Shown piece by piece: positions 40,961-49,165 of a DNA stretch of 64,000 bases; positions within the stretch are counted from its first letter, which is position 1, and every line of letters starts with the position of its first letter. Both the position numbers and the translations under genes were made by a program. The notes below the pieces were generated by a model. It worked only from the letters and a program-made list of their open reading frames with translations, was not told where the DNA came from and ran no database searches. Source of the DNA: Haliea sp040221975 (lineage in GTDB: Bacteria > Pseudomonadota > Gammaproteobacteria > Pseudomonadales > Halieaceae); assembly GCA_040221975.1 (NCBI GenBank), contig JAVJWR010000036.1:248001-312000 (forward strand), written 5' to 3'.

Positions 40961-42411
40961 GTGGGTCTTGCGGCGGGAGCAGGCAGTTCAGGCTTGGGCC
41001 GGGTCAACAGCAGCCCCAACAGCCCGTAGGTCAGGGCCAGAAAAATGGCGTAGCTGGCGGATACCGCCGGATTCTGCACCAGCCCCGAAAAAGTCAGCCC
41101 CAGGTGGGTAAACAGGCCCAGCAGGGCCGCACCCAGCACCACCCAGAGGGGAATGTGGCGCCGCACCAGCACCCCGAACAGCACCGGCACGATGGACGCC
41201 GCCGCCAGCCCATACACGCCTTTCTGCGCAAACAGGCCGATCAGGGGCGGCGGGTTCCAGGCCAGGACCACACCCACCACACCCACCAGCACCAGGACAA
41301 TGCGCGACAGTGCCAGCGCGTTGTAGCGGTCACCCCAGAGGGGCTGGACGATATCGCTGACCACCATCGCCGACAGGGACACCAGAATCCCGTCCAGTGT
41401 GCTCATGCCCGCCGCCAGCAGGGTCAGGAAGATGAATACCAGCACGTACTCCCCCCACAGGGAACTGCCAAATTCGAACAACAGGTACTCCCGCACTACC
41501 GTGTCCTGCTCCGGCACCTCCAGTCCCGCCAGCCGGGCGTAGAACCCGATCATCAGCATGAGGGAGAAAACAGTGCCGACCACCACCGTAGTGCCGATGA
41601 ACTTGCCGATGTCGCGCTCGCTGCGCAGGTAGAGCACCTTGGTCAGGATATGCGGCTGCAGCATCAGCGCAAACGTCACCACGAAACCGCTGACAAAGAC
41701 CGAGAAGAAGTCGAAATACAGCTCGCTGGTACTGTTGAAGGCACCGGCGTAGCCTGCGCCAACCCCGCGCAGCGCCGCCAGCGGGTCATCCCCAAAGTAT
41801 TTCCAGCCCTGCGCAAACAGGATCACCGTGATCGCCAGCATCATCAGACCCTGCAGGGTGTTGGTGTAGGCGTGGGCATAGGTCCCGCCCATCAACACAT
41901 AGGAAAACACGAACACGAGCACCAGGATCAACGCGGTTTTCTGGTCGACGGGGAACAGGCCCGTCACCAACAGGCTGCAGCCCACCAGGATCAGCACCAC
42001 AAAGGTAATCGACAGCAGATTGATGAAGGCGAAGAACAGGCTCAGGCCGCGGTGGTTGTAGCGGTAGAAGATCCACTGCGGAATGGTCAGGGCCTGGCTG
42101 CTCTCCCCCAGGCGCAGGAACCCGCGGGTCAGGACCAGGAAAGCCGTGAGAATTCCCAGGGACCCGGCGAGACCGTAGTGCAGATAGGCGCTGAGGCCAT
42201 GGCTATAGACGAATCCGGGATTGATCACGAACGTCGCCGTGGACGCGATCGACGCCGCCAGGGTAATGCCGATCAGGTAAGGGCTCATGTCCTTGTTGCC
42301 GATGGAGAAACCGCGGATGTCGCGGGTGCGGCGCATGCCCACCCAGGACAGCCAGAAAACCAGTACAACATAGCTTGCGGTGATCAGGTACTTGAACAGC
42401 TCGGGATTCAT
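40957..42411 (-). CDS. Sodium:solute symporter family protein (SSS)
   Basis: 484 residues with about 13 hydrophobic helices. It has the SSS features FSIGNKDMSPYLIGITLAAS near the start and GGTYAHAYTNTLQGLMM in the core. The Na+-site-like LAAGMSTLDGILVSLSAMVVSDI in helix 8 is also present. Relatives import carboxylates, amino acids or sugars with Na+. It is first of the minus-strand uptake genes, divergent from tetR. The receptor gene 106 bases downstream has its own promoter. Confidence 0.87.
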   Translation of the reverse strand: MNPELFKYLITASYVVLVFWLSWVGMRRTRDIRGFSIGNKDMSPYLIGITLAASIASTATFVINPGFVYSHGLSAYLHYGLAGSLGILTAFLVLTRGFLRLGESSQALTIPQWIFYRYNHRGLSLFFAFINLLSITFVVLILVGCSLLVTGLFPVDQKTALILVLVFVFSYVLMGGTYAHAYTNTLQGLMMLAITVILFAQGWKYFGDDPLAALRGVGAGYAGAFNSTSELYFDFFSVFVSGFVVTFALMLQPHILTKVLYLRSERDIGKFIGTTVVVGTVFSLMLMIGFYARLAGLEVPEQDTVVREYLLFEFGSSLWGEYVLVFIFLTLLAAGMSTLDGILVSLSAMVVSDIVQPLWGDRYNALALSRIVLVLVGVVGVVLAWNPPPLIGLFAQKGVYGLAAASIVPVLFGVLVRRHIPLWVVLGAALLGLFTHLGLTFSGLVQNPAVSASYAIFLALTYGLLGLLLTRPKPELPAPAARPT

Positions 42412-42477
42412 GGCGGGGTGCCCGGTTATGGTTATGGTGTCGGTCCGGGGCGGATTCTGAACAAAATCCGCGAAACT

Positions 42478-42493
42478 TTCAACAAGCGTTGAA
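42478..42493. promoter_or_regulatory. TetR-type operator between symporter and tetR
   Basis: TTCAAC-AAGC-GTTGAA shares both six-base half-sites with the two operators at 40907 and 40938. It extends by one base each side (TTTCAAC/GTTGAAA). It is 50 bases from the tetR ATG and 67 from the symporter ATG, so it can control both. Confidence 0.75.
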
Positions 42494-42543
42494 ATTTAGA
42501 TTGTGCTATTGTCTCGCCGGACAAAAAAAGACACGCACTGATC

Positions 42544-43200
42544 ATGAGCAACTCCCGCAGCCAGCCCAAACGAGAACGCATCCTGGATATCGCGGAGGAG
42601 CTGTTTGCGCTGCATGGCTACGACGGTGTGACACTGCGCCAGATCGCCAAGGGCGCCGGGGTCGATGTGGCACTGGCCAGCTATCACTTCGGCAAGAAGC
42701 TGGACCTGTTCAACGCGGTTTTCGAGCGCAGGGCGGAGCTGCTCAACAGCGCCCGCCTGGACGCACTGCGGGCCTGCCAGCAATCGGCGGCCAGCAGGGG
42801 ACCCAGCGTTGAACAGATTATTGAGGCCTTCCTGCGGCCGCTGGAACTGGCCCAGGAAACCGGGGACCCGGGCTGGCAGCACTATCTGGCGCTCATCGCC
42901 TACATCAACAACTCTCCCTACTGGGGGCCGCGCATGATGTCCAAGCTGTTTGACGAACTGGTGAGCGAGTTCATCGCCGCCCTGCGCAAGGCGCTGCCGG
43001 ACGCCCGGGACGAAGACCTGTACTGGTGCTACCACAACCTGTCCGGTGCACTGACCCTGACCCTGGCGCAGACCGGTCGCATCGACAAGCTGTCAGGCGG
43101 CAAGTGTCGTTCCGCAGATTTCGAGGCCGCCTACAATCACATGATCCCGTTTGTTGCCGCGGGCTTCAGGCAGGTCTGCGGCAAGAGTGCGCAGAAATAG
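42544..43200 (+). CDS. TetR family regulator of the uptake locus
   Basis: 218 residues. The helix-turn-helix is RILDIAEELFALHGYDGVTLRQIAKGAGVDVALASYHFGKK. The C-terminal part resembles the CerR-type C-terminal domain (DUF1956-like) in having long amphipathic helices, which I cannot confirm. The site at 42478-42493 precedes it, and the same half-sites occur at the receptor promoter, so it is the natural repressor of that locus. Inducer probably derived from the imported compound. Confidence 0.9.
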   Translation: MSNSRSQPKRERILDIAEELFALHGYDGVTLRQIAKGAGVDVALASYHFGKKLDLFNAVFERRAELLNSARLDALRACQQSAASRGPSVEQIIEAFLRPLELAQETGDPGWQHYLALIAYINNSPYWGPRMMSKLFDELVSEFIAALRKALPDARDEDLYWCYHNLSGALTLTLAQTGRIDKLSGGKCRSADFEAAYNHMIPFVAAGFRQVCGKSAQK

Positions 43201-43215
43201 TCTCGCTCCCCTCCA

Positions 43216-43563
43216 CTAGAGGTCTGTCTCGCTCTGGAAATCCCGCTCTATCCGCTGCTGCAATTCAAACCGGGTGACGCCATTGTGGCTGTTGCTGGAC
43301 TGCATGCGCTGCTGGTAGCGCTGGCGCCGGTACTGCGCCACCAGGCGCGGGAACCGCTCCTCCTCCAGCTCGCCTGCGATCAATGCTTCAATAAACGCGA
43401 TGTCTATGCCTACCCGGTAGGCAATGCGGCTGGGCCGGATCTTGTGGGCGTGAAACTCGGCCACAATGTGGATCTGCTGCTCGCGGCTATAGTTGCACTG
43501 GCGCGAGTAGCCATAGGGCGGCGACGGCGTGCGGGAGTCGGTTAGGGTCGGCGGATTTTTCAT
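43216..43563 (-). CDS. Small conserved-looking protein with helix-turn-helix-like region
   Basis: 115 residues from ATG 43563. Residues about 30-80 (SREQQIHIVAEFHAHKIRPSRIAYRVGIDIAFIEALIAGE) look like a homeodomain/Trp-repressor-type helix-turn-helix, with a basic following helix (RLVAQYRRQRYQQR). I do not recognise the family. It is convergent with the tetR gene and may be a small DNA-binding protein. Coding evidence is modest: a clean frame, no better overlap and a start near the divergent aldehyde dehydrogenase promoter region. Confidence 0.55.
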   Translation of the reverse strand: MKNPPTLTDSRTPSPPYGYSRQCNYSREQQIHIVAEFHAHKIRPSRIAYRVGIDIAFIEALIAGELEEERFPRLVAQYRRQRYQQRMQSSNSHNGVTRFELQQRIERDFQSETDL

Positions 43564-43752
43564 GGCGCTGTTGTAGCAGGAGCCACCGGCGATGCCAAGC
43601 CCAAATCCACTCAGGGCGTTGGCTGCAGCATCTTCAGCGTCGCTCGCCGTGGCCACAAATGACTGGCCGCTGACGGTTAATTTCTGCCCATGGCACTACT
43701 ATACTCAAGCTTCGGTTTCGCCAGCCAATTCGTCAACACAAGGATAACAGCC

Positions 43753-45213
43753 ATGAATGCACCGCCATCAGTTACCCCGGCAGAAGATATCGAGCAGCGC
43801 ATGCTGCAGACGCTGGAAGCCCAGCGCAAGGACTACCTGCGCGAGGGGGATGTCTCCGCTGAGACGCGCATCGACCGGCTTGATCGCGGGATAGATGTGG
43901 TGCTCAAGTACCAGGACAGAATTGTTGCAGCGCTGGACGCAGATTTCGGCTGCAGGGCCCGCCAGGTCAGCCTGCTGACCGACGTCGCTGCCTCGGTCAC
44001 GCCGATGAAACACGCACGCAAGCACCTGCGCAAATGGATGCGGCCCCGGCGCCGGCCCACCATGTTCCCGCTCAACCTGCTCGGTGGCCGCTCCCGCATC
44101 GAATACCAGCCGCTGGGCGTTGTCGGCGTGATCTCGCCCTGGAACTTCCCGGTGAACCTGACCTTCGGCCCGCTGGCCGGGATTCTCGCCGCCGGTAACC
44201 GGGCCCTGATCAAGCCCTCGGAGTTCACGCCGGCCACCTCCGAAGTCATGGCGGAAATGGTCGCCGAGGCCTGGGACGAAAAGGAAGTGGCCATCTTTAC
44301 CGGCGGGCCGGAGGTGGGCCAGGCCTTTTCCGCCCTGCCCTTCGACCACCTGCTGTTTACCGGCGCAACCTCTGTGGCCCGCCACATCATGACCGCGGCG
44401 GCCCGCAACCTGGTGCCGGTGACCCTGGAACTGGGCGGCAAATCGCCAGTGATCGTTTCCCGCAGCGCCAACCTTGAGCAGAGCCTGGAGCGGATCATGC
44501 TGGGCAAGACCTTGAACGCCGGCCAGATCTGCCTGGCGCCGGACTACCTGATGGTGCCGGAGGAAAAGCTGCAGGACGTGATCGCCGCGGCGGAAAAGGC
44601 GGTCACTGCCATGTACCCCACCATCCTCGGCAATCCCGAATACACCGCCGTGGTCAACGAGCGACACTACGAGCGCCTGACCGGCTACCTGCGCGAGGCC
44701 GAGGAGCGGGGCTTCAAGACCATAACAATCAATCCGGCCGGGGAAGATTTCAGCGCCCAGCAGGGCAGCCGCAAGATTCCCCCGACCCTGATCCCGCAGC
44801 CCGCGGAAGATCTCAAGGTCATGCAGGAGGAGCTGTTCGGTCCCCTGCTGCCGATCCGCACCTACAAGGATTTCAACGAGACCATCGATTACGTCAATGC
44901 CAACCCGCGGCCCCTGGCAGCGTATTACTTCGGCAGCGACAAGGCCGAAGAAGAGGCCGTACTCAAGCGCACCACTTCCGGCGGCGCCTGTATCAACGAT
45001 GTCATCATGCATGTCATGCAGGAAGAGCTGCCTTTCGGCGGCGTTGGGCCCAGCGGCATGGGCGCCTACCACGGCGAGACCGGGTTCCGTACCTTCAGTC
45101 ACGCCAAGTCCATCTACCGGCAGGCGGGCATCAATGTCGGCAAGCTGGGCGGCATGCTGCCGCCCTATGGCAAGGCCACGGAGAAAACCATCAGCATGCA
45201 GGTCAAGAAGTAA
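43753..45213 (+). CDS. Coniferyl-aldehyde-type aldehyde dehydrogenase
   Basis: 486 residues from ATG 43753, with AAGGAT ribosome site. The PWNFPVNLTFGPLA segment, catalytic Glu226 (VTLELGGKSP) and Cys260 (GQICLAPDY) are present, along with GGACINDV and PFGGVGPSGMG. The short N-terminus and CLAPDY after the catalytic Cys place it in the coniferyl aldehyde dehydrogenase (CalB-like)/fatty aldehyde subgroup. It oxidises aldehydes to acids with NAD(P)+. The true substrate may be an aliphatic aldehyde. The 189 bases upstream contain a -10-like TATACT at 43700 but no clear -35. Confidence 0.9.
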   Translation: MNAPPSVTPAEDIEQRMLQTLEAQRKDYLREGDVSAETRIDRLDRGIDVVLKYQDRIVAALDADFGCRARQVSLLTDVAASVTPMKHARKHLRKWMRPRRRPTMFPLNLLGGRSRIEYQPLGVVGVISPWNFPVNLTFGPLAGILAAGNRALIKPSEFTPATSEVMAEMVAEAWDEKEVAIFTGGPEVGQAFSALPFDHLLFTGATSVARHIMTAAARNLVPVTLELGGKSPVIVSRSANLEQSLERIMLGKTLNAGQICLAPDYLMVPEEKLQDVIAAAEKAVTAMYPTILGNPEYTAVVNERHYERLTGYLREAEERGFKTITINPAGEDFSAQQGSRKIPPTLIPQPAEDLKVMQEELFGPLLPIRTYKDFNETIDYVNANPRPLAAYYFGSDKAEEEAVLKRTTSGGACINDVIMHVMQEELPFGGVGPSGMGAYHGETGFRTFSHAKSIYRQAGINVGKLGGMLPPYGKATEKTISMQVKK

Positions 45214-45231
45214 CCACAGCGGACGGCGGCG

Positions 45232-46272
45232 ATGCGATTGTGGCAGCAGTATCTCGCCCTGATCGCCGCTGTCCTGCTACCATGTGCGGCTATGACAGCA
45301 GCCGCCAGTTCCCCGATTGTTATTGCCCACCGCGGCGCCAGCGGCTATGTGCCGGAACACACCCTGGCGGCCAAGGCCATGGCCCACGCCATGGGCGCCG
45401 ACTACATTGAACAGGATGTGGTGCTGACCCGCGATGGCATCCCCATCGTCCTCCATGACATCCACCTGGAATCCACCACCGACGTTGCCGCGCGCTTTCC
45501 CGATCGCGCCCGGCAGGATGGTCGCTTTTATGCGATCGACTTCACTCTTGCGGAAATCCGCACCCTGCGCGCGCACGAACGCACCGGGGCGGATGGCAAC
45601 GCCGCTTTTCCCGGCCGCTTTCCACTCGGGCCGGGCCTGCTCACCGTCCCCACCCTGGCGGAAGAAATCGACTTCATCAGCGGGCTGGACCGCAGCAGGG
45701 GCCGCAGGACCGGCCTCTACATTGAATTCAAGGCGCCCAACTTCCACCGCCGGGAAGGTCACGACATTGCCCGCCGGGTGCTGGACGTGCTGGTGGAGAA
45801 GGGCTATGACCAGCGCCGGGACCAGGTCTTCCTGCAGTGTTTTGACGACGTCACCCTGCGCTACCTGCGCGACACCCTGCAGACGCCGTTGCCACTGATC
45901 CAGCTGATCGCCGACAACAGCTGGGGCGAGGACAGCGAAGTGGACTACGATTTCCTGCAAACCGCCCCCGGTCTCGATGCCGTGGCAAGCTACGCCGATG
46001 GCATCGGTCCCTGGCTGATGCAGATCTACCGCGGCAAGCAGGCCGATGGCAGCGTGGAGCTGAGCAACCTGGTGGCACTCGCGCACGAGCGGGGACTACA
46101 GGTACACCCCTATACATTCCGCGCCGACCAGTTGCCGGCAGGTATCGGCAGCTTCGCGGAATTGCTCGACATCTTTCTGCACCAGGCAGGGGTAGACGGT
46201 CTGTTTACCGACTTCCCCGACCTCGCCAGAGACTATTTGCTTCAGCACCCAGTGAACAGGACCTCCCCGTGA
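45232..46272 (+). CDS. glpQ: Periplasmic glycerophosphodiester phosphodiesterase
   Basis: 346 residues with a signal peptide ending about TAAASS. HRGASGYVPEHTLAAKAMA (catalytic His33, Arg34, Glu42), IEQDVVLT (Glu60, Asp62) and VLHDIHLE (His75) closely follow E. coli GlpQ. VAARFPDRARQDGRFYAIDF and VDGLFTDFPDLA also match. It releases glycerol 3-phosphate from glycerophosphodiesters. The stop overlaps the pyruvate kinase GTG (GTGA), so it is part of a glycolytic-end operon. Confidence 0.92.
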   Translation: MRLWQQYLALIAAVLLPCAAMTAAASSPIVIAHRGASGYVPEHTLAAKAMAHAMGADYIEQDVVLTRDGIPIVLHDIHLESTTDVAARFPDRARQDGRFYAIDFTLAEIRTLRAHERTGADGNAAFPGRFPLGPGLLTVPTLAEEIDFISGLDRSRGRRTGLYIEFKAPNFHRREGHDIARRVLDVLVEKGYDQRRDQVFLQCFDDVTLRYLRDTLQTPLPLIQLIADNSWGEDSEVDYDFLQTAPGLDAVASYADGIGPWLMQIYRGKQADGSVELSNLVALAHERGLQVHPYTFRADQLPAGIGSFAELLDIFLHQAGVDGLFTDFPDLARDYLLQHPVNRTSP

Positions 46273-47717
46273 CACCCAGAGTCAACCGGCGCACCAAGAT
46301 TGTTGCCACCATCGGCCCCGGCAGCGAGTCCGATGACATGATAGCCCGGCTCATCACCGCGGGCGTCAATGTGTTCCGGCTCAACTTCAGCCACGGCTCC
46401 GCAGAGCAGCACGCCAGGGTGGCCCGGCGCATCCGCAAGCAGGCGGCAGTAGCCGGCCGCTACGTGGGAATCCTGGCCGACCTGCAGGGGCCCAAAATCC
46501 GGATTGGCAGTTTTCGCGACGGCTCGGTGCGGCTGGAGACTGGCGACCGGTTCCGGCTGGACCTGGGTCTGGGGGAAGGCGAGGGCGATGCCCACGGCGT
46601 CGGCCTGGACTACCGCGAGCTCACCACCAGCGTGTTCCGCGGTGACACGCTGTTGCTCGATGACGGTCGCCTGCGGCTGCGTGTGGACGAAGTCCAGACC
46701 AGCACCGTCGACTGCACCGTTCTGGTCGGCGGTATCCTCGGCTCACGCAAGGGCATCAACCGCCTCGGCGGCGGTCTCGCCGCGCCGGCGCTGACCACCA
46801 AGGACATCGCCGATATCGACAGCCTCGCCGAAGTGCGCCCTGACTTTGTCGCCGTTTCCTTCGTCTCCAGTGCCGAGGACATTTTCCAGACCCGCGACCT
46901 GCTGCGGGCCCACCAGCTCGAGCCGGCCATCATCGCCAAGATTGAACGGGCCGAGGTGGTGGCCGACAACGACACGCTCAACGGCATTATCGACGCCGCC
47001 TTCGGCATTATGGTCGCCAGGGGTGATCTCGGGGTGGAGGTGGGCGACGCGGAGCTGATAGGCCTGCAGAAGGACCTGATATCGCGCGCCCGCAAAATGG
47101 ACCGGGTAGTCATCACCGCGACCCAGATGATGGAGTCGATGATCAGCAGTCCCATGCCCACCCGGGCAGAGGTATTCGACGTGGCCAACGCCGTGCTCGA
47201 CGGCACTGACGCGGTAATGCTGTCGGCGGAAACCGCTGTGGGCAGTTACCCGGTGGAAGTGGTTACCGCGATGGCCGACGCGGCACTGGGAGCCGAGCGC
47301 CATCCGGTGGCGAGAACCTCCCGCTATCGTCTCGACAAGCAGTTTGCCAGCGCCCAGGAAACCATTGCCATGTCGGCAATCTACGCCGCCAATCACTACA
47401 AGACCGTGCGCGGAATTGCCTGCCTCACCGAATCCGGCACCACGCCGCTGCTGATGTCGCGCTTGAGCTCGGGACTGCCGATCTTTGCCCTGAGCAGCCG
47501 CAGTGAAACCCTGCAGCGGCTGTGCCTGTGTCGCGGCGTAGTGCCCCTGTTTTTCGACGCCAGCGTGTTTGACCAGGACACCGTCGAGGCCAGCGCCATC
47601 GAGTTCCTCTGTGACGAGGGGCAGCTACACAAGGGCGACGCGGTCCTGCTGACCAAGGGTGCCATCATGGGCAGGCCCGGCTCCACCAACATCATGAAGA
47701 TCCTGCCGGTCGCATGA
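46269..47717 (+). CDS. pyk: Pyruvate kinase
   Basis: 482 residues from a GTG overlapping the glpQ stop. RRTKIVATIGPGS, NVFRLNFSHG, DLQGPKIRIG, IIAKIERAE, MVARGDLGVEVGDAELIGLQKDLI and MLSAETAVGSYPVE are diagnostic. The length and the ordering fit PykA-type enzymes (E. coli PykA 480). It transfers phosphate from PEP to ADP, the last step of glycolysis. Operon partners GlpQ and Glk suggest a shared role in carbon entry. Confidence 0.95.
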   Translation: MTPRVNRRTKIVATIGPGSESDDMIARLITAGVNVFRLNFSHGSAEQHARVARRIRKQAAVAGRYVGILADLQGPKIRIGSFRDGSVRLETGDRFRLDLGLGEGEGDAHGVGLDYRELTTSVFRGDTLLLDDGRLRLRVDEVQTSTVDCTVLVGGILGSRKGINRLGGGLAAPALTTKDIADIDSLAEVRPDFVAVSFVSSAEDIFQTRDLLRAHQLEPAIIAKIERAEVVADNDTLNGIIDAAFGIMVARGDLGVEVGDAELIGLQKDLISRARKMDRVVITATQMMESMISSPMPTRAEVFDVANAVLDGTDAVMLSAETAVGSYPVEVVTAMADAALGAERHPVARTSRYRLDKQFASAQETIAMSAIYAANHYKTVRGIACLTESGTTPLLMSRLSSGLPIFALSSRSETLQRLCLCRGVVPLFFDASVFDQDTVEASAIEFLCDEGQLHKGDAVLLTKGAIMGRPGSTNIMKILPVA

Positions 47718-48676
47718 AGCGGGGGCCGGAGCGCGGCGGACGTCTGGTAGCGGACATCGGCGGCACCAATACCCGCATAGCCCTGTATCAGCTCACTGAC
47801 GATCGGCTGCGGGCCATAAAGCGCTACCGGAATTGCGACTTCAATGGTCTGGAAGCCGTGCTCAGCCACTGGCTGGATGAGCATCCTGAAGCCAGGCCCC
47901 GGGACGCCTGCATCGCCGTCGCGGCGCCGCCCGAGGGCGATTGCGCGCACATGAGCAACTGCAACTGGTCCTTCCGCGGCAGCGAGCTGGCAGCGCGCTT
48001 CAACTGGGATCGGGTCGGCCTGATCAACGACTTCCAGGCCAACGCCTTTGCACTGCCGTGGCTGCAGCCCGGGGACTGGTACGAGATCCATCCCGGAACG
48101 GCCCGCTATGCGCGCATGGCCACGCTGGGGCCAGGCACCGGACTCGGTGGTGCGGTACTGGATACTGGCTCCGAGCCTCACCGGGCCATCGCCTGCGAAC
48201 CGGGACACATGGCGCTGGCGCCTCAGGGCCTGCAGGAACTGGAACTGTGGCGTGTGCTCATGCACGAACACAGCCGCATCTACAGCGAACTGTTGCTGTC
48301 AGGGCCCGGCCTGCAGCGCCTTTATCAGGCGCTGGCCACCGTGGATGGTGTGGTCGCGGAACCCCTGTGTGGCGAAGAGATCAGCGCCCGTGCACTGGCT
48401 GGCTCGGACGCACTTTGCGCCGCCACGTTGCGCCGGTTTTGCTCGCTGCTGGGCACGGCCAGCGCCGATTTCATTCTCGCCAGCGGCGCATTTGGCGGTC
48501 TCTATCTGGCGGGCGGTATCCTGCCCTCCTTTCCGGGATTCCTGCAGGATAGCGAATTTCACCAGCGCTTCACTGATCGCGGCCCCATGCAGGGCCATCT
48601 CCAGCGCATGCCGGTGAGGGTCATCACCCATCCGCAACCCGGGCTGCTGGGCGCGGCACATGCGCCCCTGGGCTGA
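47714..48676 (+). CDS. glk: Glucokinase
   Basis: 320 residues, ATG overlapping the pyk stop by 4 bases. VADIGGTNTRIALYQL is the ATP-binding phosphate-1 motif, and LINDFQANAFALP matches the catalytic-Asp region. PGTGLGGAVL and CEPGHMALAP match E. coli-type (ROK-independent) Glk. It phosphorylates glucose to enter glycolysis or the Entner-Doudoroff path. Third gene of the glpQ-pyk-glk operon. Confidence 0.92.
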   Translation: MKRGPERGGRLVADIGGTNTRIALYQLTDDRLRAIKRYRNCDFNGLEAVLSHWLDEHPEARPRDACIAVAAPPEGDCAHMSNCNWSFRGSELAARFNWDRVGLINDFQANAFALPWLQPGDWYEIHPGTARYARMATLGPGTGLGGAVLDTGSEPHRAIACEPGHMALAPQGLQELELWRVLMHEHSRIYSELLLSGPGLQRLYQALATVDGVVAEPLCGEEISARALAGSDALCAATLRRFCSLLGTASADFILASGAFGGLYLAGGILPSFPGFLQDSEFHQRFTDRGPMQGHLQRMPVRVITHPQPGLLGAAHAPLG

Positions 48677-48893
48677 GCCCTTGCGGTCGCAAACGGGTAA
48701 AATTGCCCAAAAAATTTCCTCTCGCTGCAATCCCAGTGCCCGAAGGCGGTGCTACACTTCCTGAAGCTGAGCAATCAGTGGTATTTATGCGCGTCCTCGA
48801 AGTTCCCTCAAGTTCCTCGGTACGTTGAACATAAATAGATGACTAACCCCCTGGGGCCCGGACGGGCTTCCCAAAGCAATACAGGTAACACTT
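48677..48893 (+). other. 217-base leader/intergenic region before the cold-shock gene
   Basis: Between glk and the cold-shock gene. It contains short hairpins, TTGCG-GT-CGCAA just after glk and GCCCG-GA-CGGGC near 48860. I found no convincing promoter, T-run or cold-box match. A long structured leader is usual for cold-shock mRNAs, but its start is not determined. Confidence 0.4.
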
Positions 48894-49100
48894 ATGTCTA
48901 CAGAAACCGGCACCGTTAAGTGGTTTAACGAGACCAAGGGATTCGGCTTTATCGAGCGCGAAGGCGGCCCCGATGTATTTGTTCACTTCAGCGCCATCAA
49001 GGGCGAAGGGTTCAAGACGCTAACAGATGGCCAGAAGGTACAGTTCACGGTCACCAATGGCCAGAAAGGCCCCCAGGCCGAGAACGTAACTCCTATCTGA
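48894..49100 (+). CDS. Cold-shock domain protein (CspA family)
   Basis: 68 residues, the standard CSD length. RNP1 is KGFGFIEREGG, RNP2 is VFVHFSAI, and the first strand TGTVKWFNETKGF is typical. It binds single-stranded RNA/DNA as a chaperone. It has a strong terminator after it and is monocistronic. Not assignable to a particular Csp paralogue. Confidence 0.93.
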   Translation: MSTETGTVKWFNETKGFGFIEREGGPDVFVHFSAIKGEGFKTLTDGQKVQFTVTNGQKGPQAENVTPI

Positions 49101-49121
49101 GGGGGACAAGTTTGGGCAAAT

Positions 49122-49151
49122 AAAAAGGAGCACAATGTGCTCCTTTTTTTT
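49122..49151. terminator. Intrinsic bidirectional terminator
   Basis: GGAGCAC (49127-49133), loop AAT and GTGCTCC (49137-49143) followed by eight T. On the reverse strand the stem is followed by TTTTTA. It ends the cold-shock gene and the convergent TPR gene. Confidence 0.9.
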
Positions 49152-49165
49152 ACAAGCTCGCGCTG

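Noticed and set aside
40573..42492. Plus-strand open frame of 639 codons antisense to receptor and symporter
   Set aside because: Gln/His-rich composition and overlap with two well-supported genes.
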